Part shown: positions 1-12,400 of the stretch, piece by piece
How the letters are laid out: each line of letters opens with the position of its first letter
Position numbering within the stretch: the first letter of the stretch is position 1
The notes under the pieces: generated by a model
The model's input: only the letters and a program-made list of their open reading frames with translations
Told to the model about the DNA's origin: nothing
Databases searched by the model: none
DNA from: Certhia americana
Taxonomy: Eukaryota; Chordata; Aves; Passeriformes; Certhiidae
DNA length: 64,000 nt
Direction of reading: 5' to 3'
Assembly (NCBI GenBank): GCA_018697195.1
Contig: CM031859.1
Coordinates: 52,436,828-52,500,827, forward strand
Translations under genes and position numbers: made by a program

Positions 1-316
1 AGTAATGAAAGGAATTATGCTTGATAAACAGTGAGAACAGAAAGGTGTTCTGCATCTGAATGAAAGAACTCTCAAGCTGTAGTATAAGAGCGTGATGCCA
101 GTGGAGTGCTCCAGGGATTTTTCAGCCATGTTTCCAATTAGGGCTGGCTCTTGTTATCTGTAAAGTACTGTATATTGTTTGTAACACAGCAGGAAGCCTG
201 TCAGATTCTTTTCACAACTGTAAAAACTGGTGATTGGAAAGATGAGCTTGCAATGCTCCCCATACACAGTCCACTCTATAATGATCTGTTTTCTTCTGCA
301 TCTTTTTTTATTGCAG
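1..316 (+). other. LAMA2: LAMA2 intron (3' part) before exon 1
   Basis: AT-rich intron sequence ending in a pyrimidine tract and the acceptor ttgcag at 311-316. The upstream exon, expected to encode the second L4 domain and the first half of a split LE repeat, is outside the window. I see no other feature. Confidence 0.85.
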
Positions 317-451
317 TCATGCTCTCCAGGATTTTATAGGCTTCCATCTCCACCTGCGGGAAGGACACCTGCTCAGCCCTTAGGTACCTGTGCTGTTTGT
401 CAGTGTCATGGACACAGCACCATGTGTGACTCTGAAACATCGATTTGTCAG
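317..451 (+). CDS. LAMA2: LAMA2 exon 1: end of split LE repeat and start of next LE repeat
   Basis: 135 nt, phase 0 at both ends, 45 codons. It begins Ser-CSPGFYRL, matching the second half of the LE repeat that is interrupted by the second L4 domain in laminin alpha chains. It then opens the next LE repeat with the cysteine pattern CAVCQCHGHSTMC and ends at SICQ. The acceptor is ttgcag and the donor gtatta at 452. As a symmetric exon it could be skipped in frame, but skipping would break two disulfide-bonded repeats. Confidence 0.95.
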
Positions 452-3400
452 GTATTATACTTCTAAACTTTTGCACTGAGTTAATCTTAATGTAAAATTC
501 CTAATTTTTCCTAAATGACTAACCTAAAAAACAGAAAATGAAAATTTAATACATTTTTGCCTAAATAGCTTATGTGTCAAAAGTTCAAGGAGAGTCATAA
601 AAGCAAACTTTTGAGGTTTGCTGTTCTGATTCTCTAGAGTTCAAGTTATGAGGTGCTTTTTCACCCCTGAATTACTATTTATGTAAAAAGAAAAACTAAA
701 CACCTGCAAAACAAAGTAACAATGTACCATATACCATACAGTAAACAAAATTCTGTTCCTACAGGCAGTAATACACATGACCTGGTACAGTAAGACTGAA
801 TTTTAATTATTGCTCCTTCTCCAATGGCTGGAACAAAGGAGGAAGGAAAGGATGAATGGGATAAGAAATTCTGTAGGATACATCAGGGTAACTGCAGACC
901 TGTATTCTTTCTCCTTTTAAGCCCATACATTACTCAGCAGGCATTTGATAGAAGCTTAAAGCAAGCATTCCCACTGAGAATCATATCAGGGAAATTATGT
1001 ATTGAAGTAAGTTTGAATCCCTAAGGCTGGGAACAGAATGTTTTCTTCTTTCTTGTAATTATCAAATACAGCTTTCATTCTGTCTCCTTCCTGGGCAGGA
1101 TTGTCAGCACAATACTGCTGGTCACCACTGTGAGAGGTGTGCACCGGGATTTTATGGCATTGTCCAAGGCTCTCCGGATGACTGTCGGCCTTGTGCTTGT
1201 CCCCTATCCATTTCTAGTAACAAGTAAGTCAGCAAACTCATGATGCAGAATTGCCTTTCCAGCAACCCAGAGCTTCCTTCTGGGCTCCCTGTGTCCTGTT
1301 TCAGATGTATGGCTATAGAAGAATTGTCTCATGGAAGCCATACTACAAATTTCATATCTACTTTTGCTAATTGATCTTCCTTTAAAAGTCAGAAATTGCT
1401 CCCTTGCTAATTTATAAAAATAATTTATAATATTAATTTATAATTTTTATATAATAAGTGCTAGAAAATGCAGTACTCAAGATAATGAGTGTGTATTATA
1501 AAGGTATTCTCATAAATGGAGCTAGAGCAGAACCCAAGTACAATGTAGCCACAAGGGAGCTGCAAAAAGTCTTATATATTATGTTTGTATAAATGTGTTA
1601 CAGCGACTTTCTTGCTCCACTGTGAAATTTATTGATTCCTTATTTAATGTTACATGAGTTTTAGGCAATTTGTGAAAGATAGAATAATTTAAAAGCATTA
1701 TAGTTATTGCAGCATAAATTTTATTGGTTGCTTTATGCTAATGAGCCTTTCCACAATGCTTCTGCATGTGGTCCCAACAGATGATACTTTAGCACTTGAG
1801 ATTTGTGTGTTGTTTTGCTGAGAAGCTCTTAATGATATTTGGCATCATACTGTAGCTCTGAACAGGTTTGTGTTTCATGATTGTGCTTTTGAAAAGCTGG
1901 AAGTGTTCTGTAAAACCATTTTTCTGTGCTTTGTCTGGACTTTAGGATGTTTTAGAGAGGATTTTGGTCAGTATAGCTAAGAATTTAGAGGGTTTCTTTT
2001 TCTCCTTATTCCATTTTATCATTTTGGATTGATCTTGGGTTTATTTTGAAAGAGGAAAGTCCTTTCTCAAACATGATTAGATAAAGACATCATGGTCTTT
2101 CATCTACAGCAAGAGCTTTTAAGAATACTTCCAAGTTGCAGGTATTTAAAGAAATATGCCTTATCTCAGAAAGTTATAATGCATTCTTAACTAGTTTTTC
2201 TTAACTAGTTTTTCTTAACTAGATTTTAGAAAGTTATAATGCATTCTTAACTAAAGTTTTTCTGAGGTTTGCCCATATCATGAGTGTTTTCTGTTACAAC
2301 TTGATTACGTGTTCAGTCTATTAGTAACAGAAAAGGAAATGCAGCCTCTCAGTTTTGCAAATCAGCAAATATTGGAAAAATCATTTTACATTACTAACTG
2401 GTAGCATGACGGGCTGCAAATATTCCATCCTATTTCTTTTCATGGGGGTTAGGAACTTTTGGTTGCCCAGAATACATGTGTCAGATCAGAAAATGAGCAG
2501 TGGTCTTCACCTGTTGTTTATGGGCCCATGCTGCAAGAATTTAGACATATTCTTCACACTGTGCTCTTGAGATCACTTCAGTATCTTATCTAAAACCTAA
2601 CATAAACTCAGGAAGTGGGGGCTGTTGAAGTGCTCTACAGATGAGAAATGTGTGGACTGTGGGTAGTATGTGTAACACAGAATCATAGAGTGATTTGGGT
2701 TGGAAGAGACCTTAAAAAATCATCCAACTCCAACCCTCCTGCCGTAGGCAGGGGCACCTTCCACTAGACCAGGTTTCTCAAAGCCCCATTCAACCTGGCT
2801 GTGAAGAATACAAGGGATTGGGGCATCTACTACTTTATTGGGCAGCCTGTTCCAGTGTCTTACTACCCTCTGAGTAAAAATTTCCTCCTAATATCTAATC
2901 TACATTTCACCTCTATTGGTTTAAAACTAACTTATCTCCATCTTTTTTTTAAAAGCTCCCGTTAGGTGTCCTAGGTGCACACTCAAATTGCTGAGCTCCC
3001 TGAGGGAGAGCAAGCAAAGTGCCCATACCTCATTTAGTCATATAGTCTGCATGGCTGTGGGTGTTCTCCCAGCCTTTTGTGTCACGCTTAGGATCATGAA
3101 CGTGATCATAAGACTCTCTTGTTTCATAAACCTTCACAGGAGATAAGAGAATAACACCTAGTCTGAATTTAATAAAAACATTTAATCATGAGATCGTCAT
3201 CCAATTTATTAATGCTGTTGAGAAAGGAGTCAGATCTGAGCACGTCCAGGAACAGAACTGCCTGTGTTTTATAGAGCGTAACTCAGATATCTCTAGACAT
3301 CAGGGAAGGGATTTCTATTTCTGTTAGCCGCAGCCATCAACAGCTTTGGTTGCTGTATAGTAAATTTAGTATATTTAGACCAACAACTGTATATCTCACC

Positions 3401-6400
3401 CATGTTAAACCTAAAGCAAAGCAATATTGGAGAGAAGGCAGGCAAGGACAGGAATGTATAAGTCTGTCTGTGCATGTCCATTTTCCTGTCTGTGCATATC
3501 CATTTTCCTGTCTGTGCATATCCATTTTCCNNNNNNNNNNTCCTGTCTGTGCATATCCATTTTCCTGTCTGTGCATATCCATTTTCCAGTGCTGATAAAG
3601 GACGCCTGAATAATTGGCTTAGACTAAGTGCCTGACTTTTAGAAGGATAGAGTGGCATAGATTCATTCCATAAAGCTACAGTATTAGGTGGAAAATGAGA
3701 GTGTCAGAACTTGGGTTTGTAACTTTTGCAGATCAGTTAAAGCTCTTCAAGATGCTATTAAGGAAAAAGCAGCTATTTTATGGTAGTCAAGTAATCATAA
3801 TCTACATGAAATACAGATAGGTAATGAGCTATCTCATTAGCTTACTATGTCATGACTGATACGATAGTATTTGTAAATTGTATAGTGCAATTATTTTTAT
3901 TTATGAAATTGTATAAAACTCCACTAAAGTTTTAAATACTGTGTTTATACTGCTGTACAATCAGCAGTCTGCTTCAAACATGATGAGCTGGGGAATAAAA
4001 AAAAAGAACGGAGAGACTGAATTGTTCCTAGTATGGATCTATTTTTATGGAGTTGAAAATGTGTTGGATAATGAGTTTGTGAGTAATAGATCGATTTGTT
4101 TACGTTTTTTGCAAAGGTGTAATTTTATATACTCGTTCAAGCACTATTGATTTAATGCATTATAAGCAAGTTAGATGAGGATGCTGACTGTACTGTATCA
4201 AGAAGCCCTGGGCTCACCACTAGCCACCTCTGTGCTTTTCTAGTTCTTCTTCCACAAAGAGCTGAAAGAGTTTTATGGATTTGCACCAACTTAATATTTA
4301 CTTCTGTTCTTTTGCCCTACTTTTTGTTAGTTTTAACTGCTTGTGCAGGCGCTTAATACACTAATATTCCAACTAAATGCTACTTTGCACAGTGCCCACG
4401 AGTACACACTACAGTCAGTAGTAAAGTGATTTAGAAAAGATAATCTAGTGTCTTCAGTGATTAAAATAAGACTTCTCCCTGATCATGAAGGAGGTAGTTT
4501 TCAGGGTTTGCTTTCTCTGTAGACTGGGCTGTTCTCATACATCTTTGAGAAGATCATCTGCCTTTTTGGAAGATTCCACACAGCTATGACTTTGGTTCCT
4601 TTTTCCTCTTTATAGCTTACTTTTGAATAAACTCTTCCCTGCTGATCTCATTTTATTCAAAATGAAATGACTCAGACTGGAAAGGCTGAATGTTCATTAG
4701 CTCAGTTTCTAAATCTTATGTTTCAAATCCTTCCCAGTGCTTCCTTTCCTTGCTCACTGTGTGTGACAGCACCATTGAATCCCAAAAGCCTGCAGCATGT
4801 GCGTTGCTCACTCCATTCCCTTGGATACAGCCCTTAGAACCTTTCTCCAAACTATGCAAGTGTCGCAGCAAGGCACTCGCAAAATTTGCCATACAAAGGA
4901 GAGACTTCTCACAGGTTTTTACGACCAGATAAGAAAAAGCTGACATTTACGTTAAGAGTGGAACTTCTTGGGTCCTTCTGCACTGCTGGCCAAAGCAAAA
5001 TGATGCAAGAGAGTAGAAAAAAAAATCTTTATTTACCTTTGTTTTAGTTTTAGCCCTACTTGCGTTGCTGAAGGACCTAATGACTACCGGTGCACTGCCT
5101 GCCCACCTGGATACGAAGGCCAGTACTGCCAAAGGTAGGATGAATGGAGAAAGCAGAAAGAGGGACAATAGAATGAGGAAAAGGCATGAAGGAGATAAAT
5201 GTTTTTCAATTTTACAAGCAGGTATTTGCTACTGTTTAAATACAAGCCTTTGGATAATTTATTTCTCGCTTTTATGCTGTTAAAACGCAGCCAACATAGG
5301 CAATTTTTATATATACCACTGTAAATTGATAATCAATGATATTTATATCACAGATATTGTCCTAGTCTTAATTTTTGATGTGTGAGGGTTTTTTCCCTCC
5401 AGGACTCAGAAGTTAAGAAAAATTATCTAATTAGATGCCATGCTAACAGTGTATCTTGATGTCACTCATACCCTTTGTTTTAGTGACTGTTGTGCCCTCA
5501 TGGGCATTGACTGTGAAAGACAGTTACATATAAATATTTTAATGCCAAATTGTGAATTAATAATCTAAACAACCTCTGTTGTCCCATCCATCAAAACACT
5601 GAGGGATTAAGATGATCAAATTTGGCAAACGTGTACCAGGAGATTTCATGTCTGACACAAAACACGAGTGGCTAGGTCTATAGGCCAAACAATGATAGTG
5701 GAGAAGGTTTTTTGTTGTGGCTTAATAGAAATTTAGCTGACAGTTGTTTAGGATGTGGAATCACTTTCGCATACCTCTTCCATCTAGACTGTTCTGTGTC
5801 CTGATTTGAAGTCACTTTGTTGGACAACTTGCAATATTTCTCTCTTGGTCATGAAACAACAAAGATTTTTTTTTAATGGTTCGTGGATGACCATATAAAC
5901 GACATTTAAAATACTGCCAGGTATTCTTTGTGCACTATGTCTCACCTTGTTTTGTATTTGCAATGTCTAGATGTTCTTCTGGCTACACAGGAAATCCACA
6001 AATTCCAGGAGGGTCCTGCCAGGCATGTGAGTGTGATCCATATGGTTCCGTGCCTGTCCCCTGTGACCCTGTCACTGGGCAGTGCACTTGCAAGCCTGGA
6101 TTCACGGGGTGGAAGTGTGCTGGCTGTGAGCATCGGCATGCGCGTCATGGAACTAAATGCATTTGTATGTATACTAATGGGAATTTGGATAACTTTTGAT
6201 TGTGTTTGTCATAGTTCAGAAGTCCAAACCTGCTTGTGTAACAGTGAGGGGTGTGGGTTTCTTTGAAAATAATTGCCACATTTCTTGCTACTTTGGCATG
6301 TGGTCTTTTTTTTTTTTTTTTTTTTCCACAAGCCTTGAGATGTTAAGAAAACTCTCAATAATTTCTAATATTATTACTGAAAATTGACAAAAAAACTTTG

Positions 6401-9400
6401 AAGGATTGCTTTCTGGCTTTTTGGAGTCTGTAATTTTGCTAAAGGTTGTTGCTACTGTTTTGATAATATTTTCTCTAGGTGAATTTTTTAGTGTTGTCCT
6501 AAATGTTTAACCAGCAACTGCAACGCTCTATGCCATGAGGCACACAGAAAATCTTTTCTAAAGTTTGCTTGATCATGTTGGTTCAGCAACCATCCATTTG
6601 AATTTAAAAGATGTAAGGAATGACAGTACACTATATCCAGCAAAGAGCTTCTTTTGTTAAAAATAGAGAACGAATAGCCTGAAACACCAATTTATGTTTT
6701 ACAGTACTAGAATCTTTGCCCTACCCTCAATTTTGATACATACCAAGTGATTATCTTGTATTTCTCTTTGAGGTTTTTTTTAAATTATATTGGAAAATAC
6801 TTCTTTTGAGTCCACATGTCATATCACATAATGTTGTATGCTTATATCTTATGAAAAAAAAAAAAAAAAAGTAGCAAAATCTTTCCAGAACTCTTGGTCA
6901 GCCCTGAATGAAGTAAGGAATTTTCCTCTTCCTCAACTCCCCCAGGATGTGCAAGGACTAACCTTATTGTGATTTTTATTTATTTTCCTTTCCCTTCTAT
7001 GCCATGGTTGTTAAATTTAAAGTAGAATACTGGTAGAGTTTCAGTAAGTCCACAGTATATAATATTTATTAATCTGTGCATATTTGAAAATATTGGAAAG
7101 GCACAGTGAGCTCATGTAAGTGTTTTATATTTAATTGGAGCTTTTTCATGGAGTGTGGGGTGTCTGTGTGAGGGACATGTGACATAAAAAAAATAGGTAC
7201 CGTCCACTTTTTTTTTTTTTTTTTTTTTTTTTTTGCTTCTCCAAAGAATTTGTTCCCTCAATATACAAAGGTGCACACCTCTCTAGTATTAAAATGAAGT
7301 TGTAAAAAACCAAATTGCAAATATTTTAAAAGAAAATTGAAAAAATAAACAAAAAGGTGCTTAAAATGTCAGAAGGTATCATACAATTCAAGAATAGAGT
7401 GCATGGCTTCTTGGAGTGCTTAAGGAGGAAGATATTAGACACATAGGATCAGGAACTACACAAAGCAGAACATTCTCAGCCTAGTGGTTGTGATCAGTTT
7501 TCAGTCACCAGGATTTAGCAGAAGTAAGCTTCTAAGTAAGTCCATTGAAATAAGTGCTTCCTCATCAGTCCTGAATCCCAGGTAGAGATTATAGATTACT
7601 GGGAATATAGATATAATCGCTCCTATTTCTTTACTATTAACAACATGGCACTGATTCATTGATTAAAAGGATACTTAAGAAAAATAAATTTCTAATGTCC
7701 TGCAGTGTGATGTAGTTTAGGACTTAATTCTGAACTTAGTATCTTAAGTTCCATTTTGAACAGCAAAGTGATTGCAACTGGACTAAGTAGTCCCTCTGCT
7801 AAAATAACTACAGTTTGAGTTCTATTTTGTGGTCCATGTGTCAAGGAGAATTGTAATTGCAAGTTAAGTCCATAAGTATTACAGCTACAAAATTTTAAAA
7901 TAAGGACTGCATTTTACAGAGTGGCATCTACAGGAAAATTACTTCATTTTTCAATATCCTGAATAGCTCTTACATTATTACCAGTATTATCCTATTTTTC
8001 CAATCACAGGCATGACTTAGTATGTTTTTTTATTAGTCTTTTACCTTATCAGTATTCTGAAAAGTCTTTTGGGTATCCAGGATGACAGAGTTTCATTGTA
8101 CAAAATAACCTAAGTGCAAGTTATCATTTATAATGGGTTTCCAATTTGTTAATCAGGCTATTTCATTGTGTGGATAATAAGGTTAAAAATCCTATTTGTG
8201 AATGGAAAATGCTGTTTGCAGGCAAATGAAATTTTCCACCTTTTTGCTTTGAGAGCTTTTATTTGCTATAATCCCTGATTTAACTGTGACATTTGTGAGT
8301 GTCGAAATATACCTACACTATCTTTACTGACATTTTTGCTTTAACTAAGTATTCAGTTTTCACCATAAAACAGTTCTTCACATGTGCATATGGACATTTC
8401 ATTTGACCACTAGAAGTGAGGAATCAAATGAGAAGATATCATTTCTTTAGTCATAAAGATAAGAACCACCTATAGGAACAGATGGGATGTACTTTAAATC
8501 TCCCTATCACAGGGACTAGTTTTTTACTGTTAAATACCATATCAATAATGACCGTATCATAAATTGCAAAATCTGCAGTTTAATATTTCAGTGGAAATTT
8601 TATGTGCCTATTAGCTCTTACTGTATGATCTTCTTCTAGCTTCCTTGACACCCATATTTCTTCAAACCTGCTTTTGCTAATAAAGTACAAAATATCTCTG
8701 ACATGGCAGAAAATAAGCCTGATCAATAACCTTTGTAGTTTGCGGTGGACACAGGTCTGTAGGAAAGGGAGTGTGGCAAGCATAGATTTTGTGGGAATTT
8801 GCTCAAGGTGAAGTATCTGGTATGTCACAGGCTTCAGAGTGCAGCTGTTGGCAGGGATCATTGCTGCAGCCCCTAATGTGCTTTAATAGTCCTTGTCCTG
8901 GCAAAGAATCATAAGAAACACCTTTAATGCAAACGAAATTTTCCTCCCTTGCTCTCAGGATACTGAGCTATTCTATTCTGAGTTTAATGTAGCTGAGAAT
9001 TTGGTTCTGTATACAATGTATTTTTGCTTTCATATATCAACCAATTGCAAAACACTCAGTAAACTCACTTCTGACCAACTTCAGTTGTAACAAAACCTTA
9101 AAAGTAAAAACAGTGGTACTCTTAATGTGCAGAAAATGAATTAATGTCCAGAGTATGTGTCCTGTTTGCATTCAGTAATTGAAATGAGCTGAATGCATGT
9201 ACCTACTTTAGCTCATTTGTTGTTCCATTTCAACTACTGCATTGTACCTGTCAGAAATCTGAAGAACCCCTAGTTAGGTGGTAAAGTGGTCTAACTTAAG
9301 GGAAATGCATTCAAATACATTCACCCATGTTGGAAAAAGTATTTGTAAGTAGTATAAGACATAATGTGATTAAGCTGTCCTGTTAGTATGATATAGTTAA

Positions 9401-12400
9401 TGTTTAAGAAAGTGAAAATTTATTTTGAATATTTAAAAAAGAATAAACATTTAAATAATGATTTTTTTGCAAATTCTGTAAAAGAATGAACATACACAAG
9501 TATGACCTGAAAAACCAAATAATGCATATTTAAACCATATCAGAGAGGTATTTTAGCTAAAATATTTTAGTTCATTCTTCTTTAAACATAATGTTTAGAT
9601 TTTAACATACTCCTTATGAAAAGAATTCTAAAGATTTTTTAAGTGAAGATTTTCGGTGAAAAAGTGAGGGGAAAAAAGAAAAGAAAGATCACTAAAGTGA
9701 TCTATTTCTGATATAGCTGAAAATCTGTTTCACTGGGTTCTTAAAGTTTTCTTCATAATGTGTTATTTTTCAGTTGCTTAGTACATGTCACTGTTCAGTG
9801 CTGTGTTATAAAAGTTATATTTTAGAGAGCTACAGGTAAGTTAGAATATATATTTATTTTGAAAGCCACTGCTTAAAGGGGAAGATTTCACTTACAGATA
9901 AATAACAATGGTAAAATAATTATAGGTGCATGGCACAGACAGAATTCCATTCCCATTCTATTCTTAGAACAGAACAATTTTGTTTCTTCTAGGATGCCAT
10001 CAAGGAATGAAAAATTATATCCAAAAAGTAGATTTTTTTTTTTTTTTAAATAAGCAATACAAGAATATGGTCTACTGCACATCATAAAGATTTATAATGG
10101 CTAGTAGCTGGATTATTTCCTCAGTTAAAGTAACCATCTAGGTTGTCCTATCCAGATATTGATAATACTCTGGTGATGAATACTCTTAAAATTTTTGGAC
10201 TCAAGCAATTACCTTTAAAGGTTCACTTTCCCTTCTCTTTTGACAAAGTCAGTACACAAAGAATAGTGATGGTTGGAAACTAATTTTAATAATGTTGCCG
10301 GCATCCTTGTACACTGTCAAATATGACAAAAAATCTCCCAAATCCTCTCTCAGATTTTCAATCAAGCCTGTAGCAATCTTGCATTTTCTTAGAAACAGTA
10401 ATCCTCTTGTGTATCTTTTGTTATACCTTTGTGACATTCCACTTCACTTCAGTTGTAGAATTTGCAGTACATAAAATGAAGAAGCCTAGATGGCAATGTT
10501 ATTAGAACAGTGACTCTGCTCACTGCTGTGCCATATTTATGGAACAAAATGATCCCGGTGAGAACTTCAAGGCTTTATTGTTGTATGGCTCTATATATTA
10601 TATGGCAAGTCAGAATTCACCTTCTGAATGCTTTCAGGGAATCTGTCATAACTACATTGGAGACTTCATAAAAAAAGGTCTTCAGTTTTTGAGCTGTGTT
10701 GCAGCACAAACTACAAAACCTTTCCGTGGATATGTCCTCCTGTCACAAATGTTCCTTGGGGTCAAGCAAAAGCCTAAATGTAAAGCAGTTGATGTGAACA
10801 GGAAGCAATCATGACACAGGGAGATGAAGCAGATATTTTATTGTTAAGAATTTTTTTTTAACTCAGTCTTGTGGGGCCAAAAAGAAAAAAAAAAAAAAAG
10901 ATCCTCAGTCTTGCTGCAGTCAATAAACTTTCATCTTTATGCATTTAAATATTCAATATGGGTAGAAAGAGAAAACTATATAATGAGATTCCTTTAATAC
11001 CAGGTCTTGGGAATTTAAGTATTTGCTCTCAAGACCGATGCTTGCAATGAGAGGGGTTTTTCTTCACAGCTGTCAGTCTCTGCTTCATCAATTTGTACTC
11101 CAAGAACAAGGGAGCTCCCAGCCACAAGTCCTGGTGGAATCAAAGTTTTCCCTTTAAATCAGTGAGGACTTCCATGATGTCAGCCATTCCAAATTCAGAA
11201 CTAGGCAGAAATGCTCTCTCTGTCAGAGGTAGATCTTGTACAATCTGTGATATGAAGCCTCTCCCACCTCTTACACAGTGCTTAATTCACCAGGAGCTGG
11301 GAACCTTTACAGAGTGAGCTGAAAAGAAGGATCCCATCCATGAAGCCTTGGACTAGTTTCAGTGTTCTGACTTTCACTGTGTGTCCATGTGTCTCAGCTG
11401 TAAGAATTAAATTTACATCTGTGTTGGACAACTGCTTCTTGGGTTGCATAAGCTCAATTAGGACATCCCTGCTTGGCCTAGGAGCTGATAAACTATCACT
11501 TGTTCTCCCTTTTTGTGATGCATGAGCTCCTGTTGAATTTTGACCCACTCTCCTGTCTTTCACCCAACTCAAGCAGTCTTTAAGCTCAACTACTATTGGT
11601 ATGCATCAGAACCAGCAGATGAGGATTTCTAGATAATAAAAATCAGAAATAAACCCGAGTAGGTTTTAGACCATGATCTGGTTATGAATTTTCCCATATT
11701 TTGGAGTCACATTGATCATGTAAGCTGAAACCAGCAGCAGTGGTAAGGATGCTAATGCTTTCAGCTCTGTACTGGGGTTCTGTTTTGGAAGGCACAGGAA
11801 AGCTATTTTATTATTTGGTGTGAGACTAGTGCCAAAATGGGAAAAATAAGATAATAGTCAACAGTTTAATGAGCTAACAGGAGTTCAACACTTTATTTGA
11901 AACGACAGGAAGACAATACTGAAGAGTCACTGACTATCATAGGATACCACCTCCCATCAGGGATTGCATGGTTGCCCTTAGACCAAAAATTCCCTAGTCG
12001 TAACACAGTCTTCTGAATCTTCACAGAAATGAATGTATTAAAGCAAAATTGTGTCAAATAATCACTCAATTGGAGGAACACACTGTGACTCAGATGTGTT
12101 TTTTTACTGCACATTGTTTCTTTTTAAAGCTGGAATAAATGGTTAGATGTCTGTAAACTTACAAGAATTTCTTTTGGCATGCATACTTTGGACATGCTTC
12201 TCACAAGAGGTAAGTCAAAATCGTTAGAGATTTAGTGTGCATGGAAAAGTGTGGTGAAAATGGAAAATGCAGTAATTTACATTAATTGCTTGTTGAACTG
12301 TTGTAATATTGATTGCATGATTTGCCTCTGACATGCTTGCACTGCTGTAATGATCTGAATTTAGTGCTGCATTTTTTAATATTAGACACAAATTTTTCCT

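Larger units (their letters stand above)
1224..5047 (+). other. LAMA2: LAMA2 intron 2
   Basis: 3.8 kb intron. It contains a nested local duplication (2168-2253), a CR1 3' end (2677-2950) and a 22-bp minisatellite with a small assembly gap (3465-3587), each listed separately. The rest is AT-rich unique-looking sequence. Confidence 0.85.

Noticed and set aside
3465..3587. Short direct repeats that might suggest a CRISPR array
   Set aside because: The 22-nt units are contiguous with no unique spacers, and the sequence is a vertebrate intron. It is a minisatellite.
8580..8861. 93-codon minus-strand open frame in intron 4
   Set aside because: No recognisable motif, no codon-bias signal by eye and no splice partners. 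Treated as chance.
11093..11525. Plus-strand open frames at 11093-11317 and 11340-11525 as extra exons
   Set aside because: They do not resemble laminin, and the LE-to-coil junction is already complete and in phase without them.
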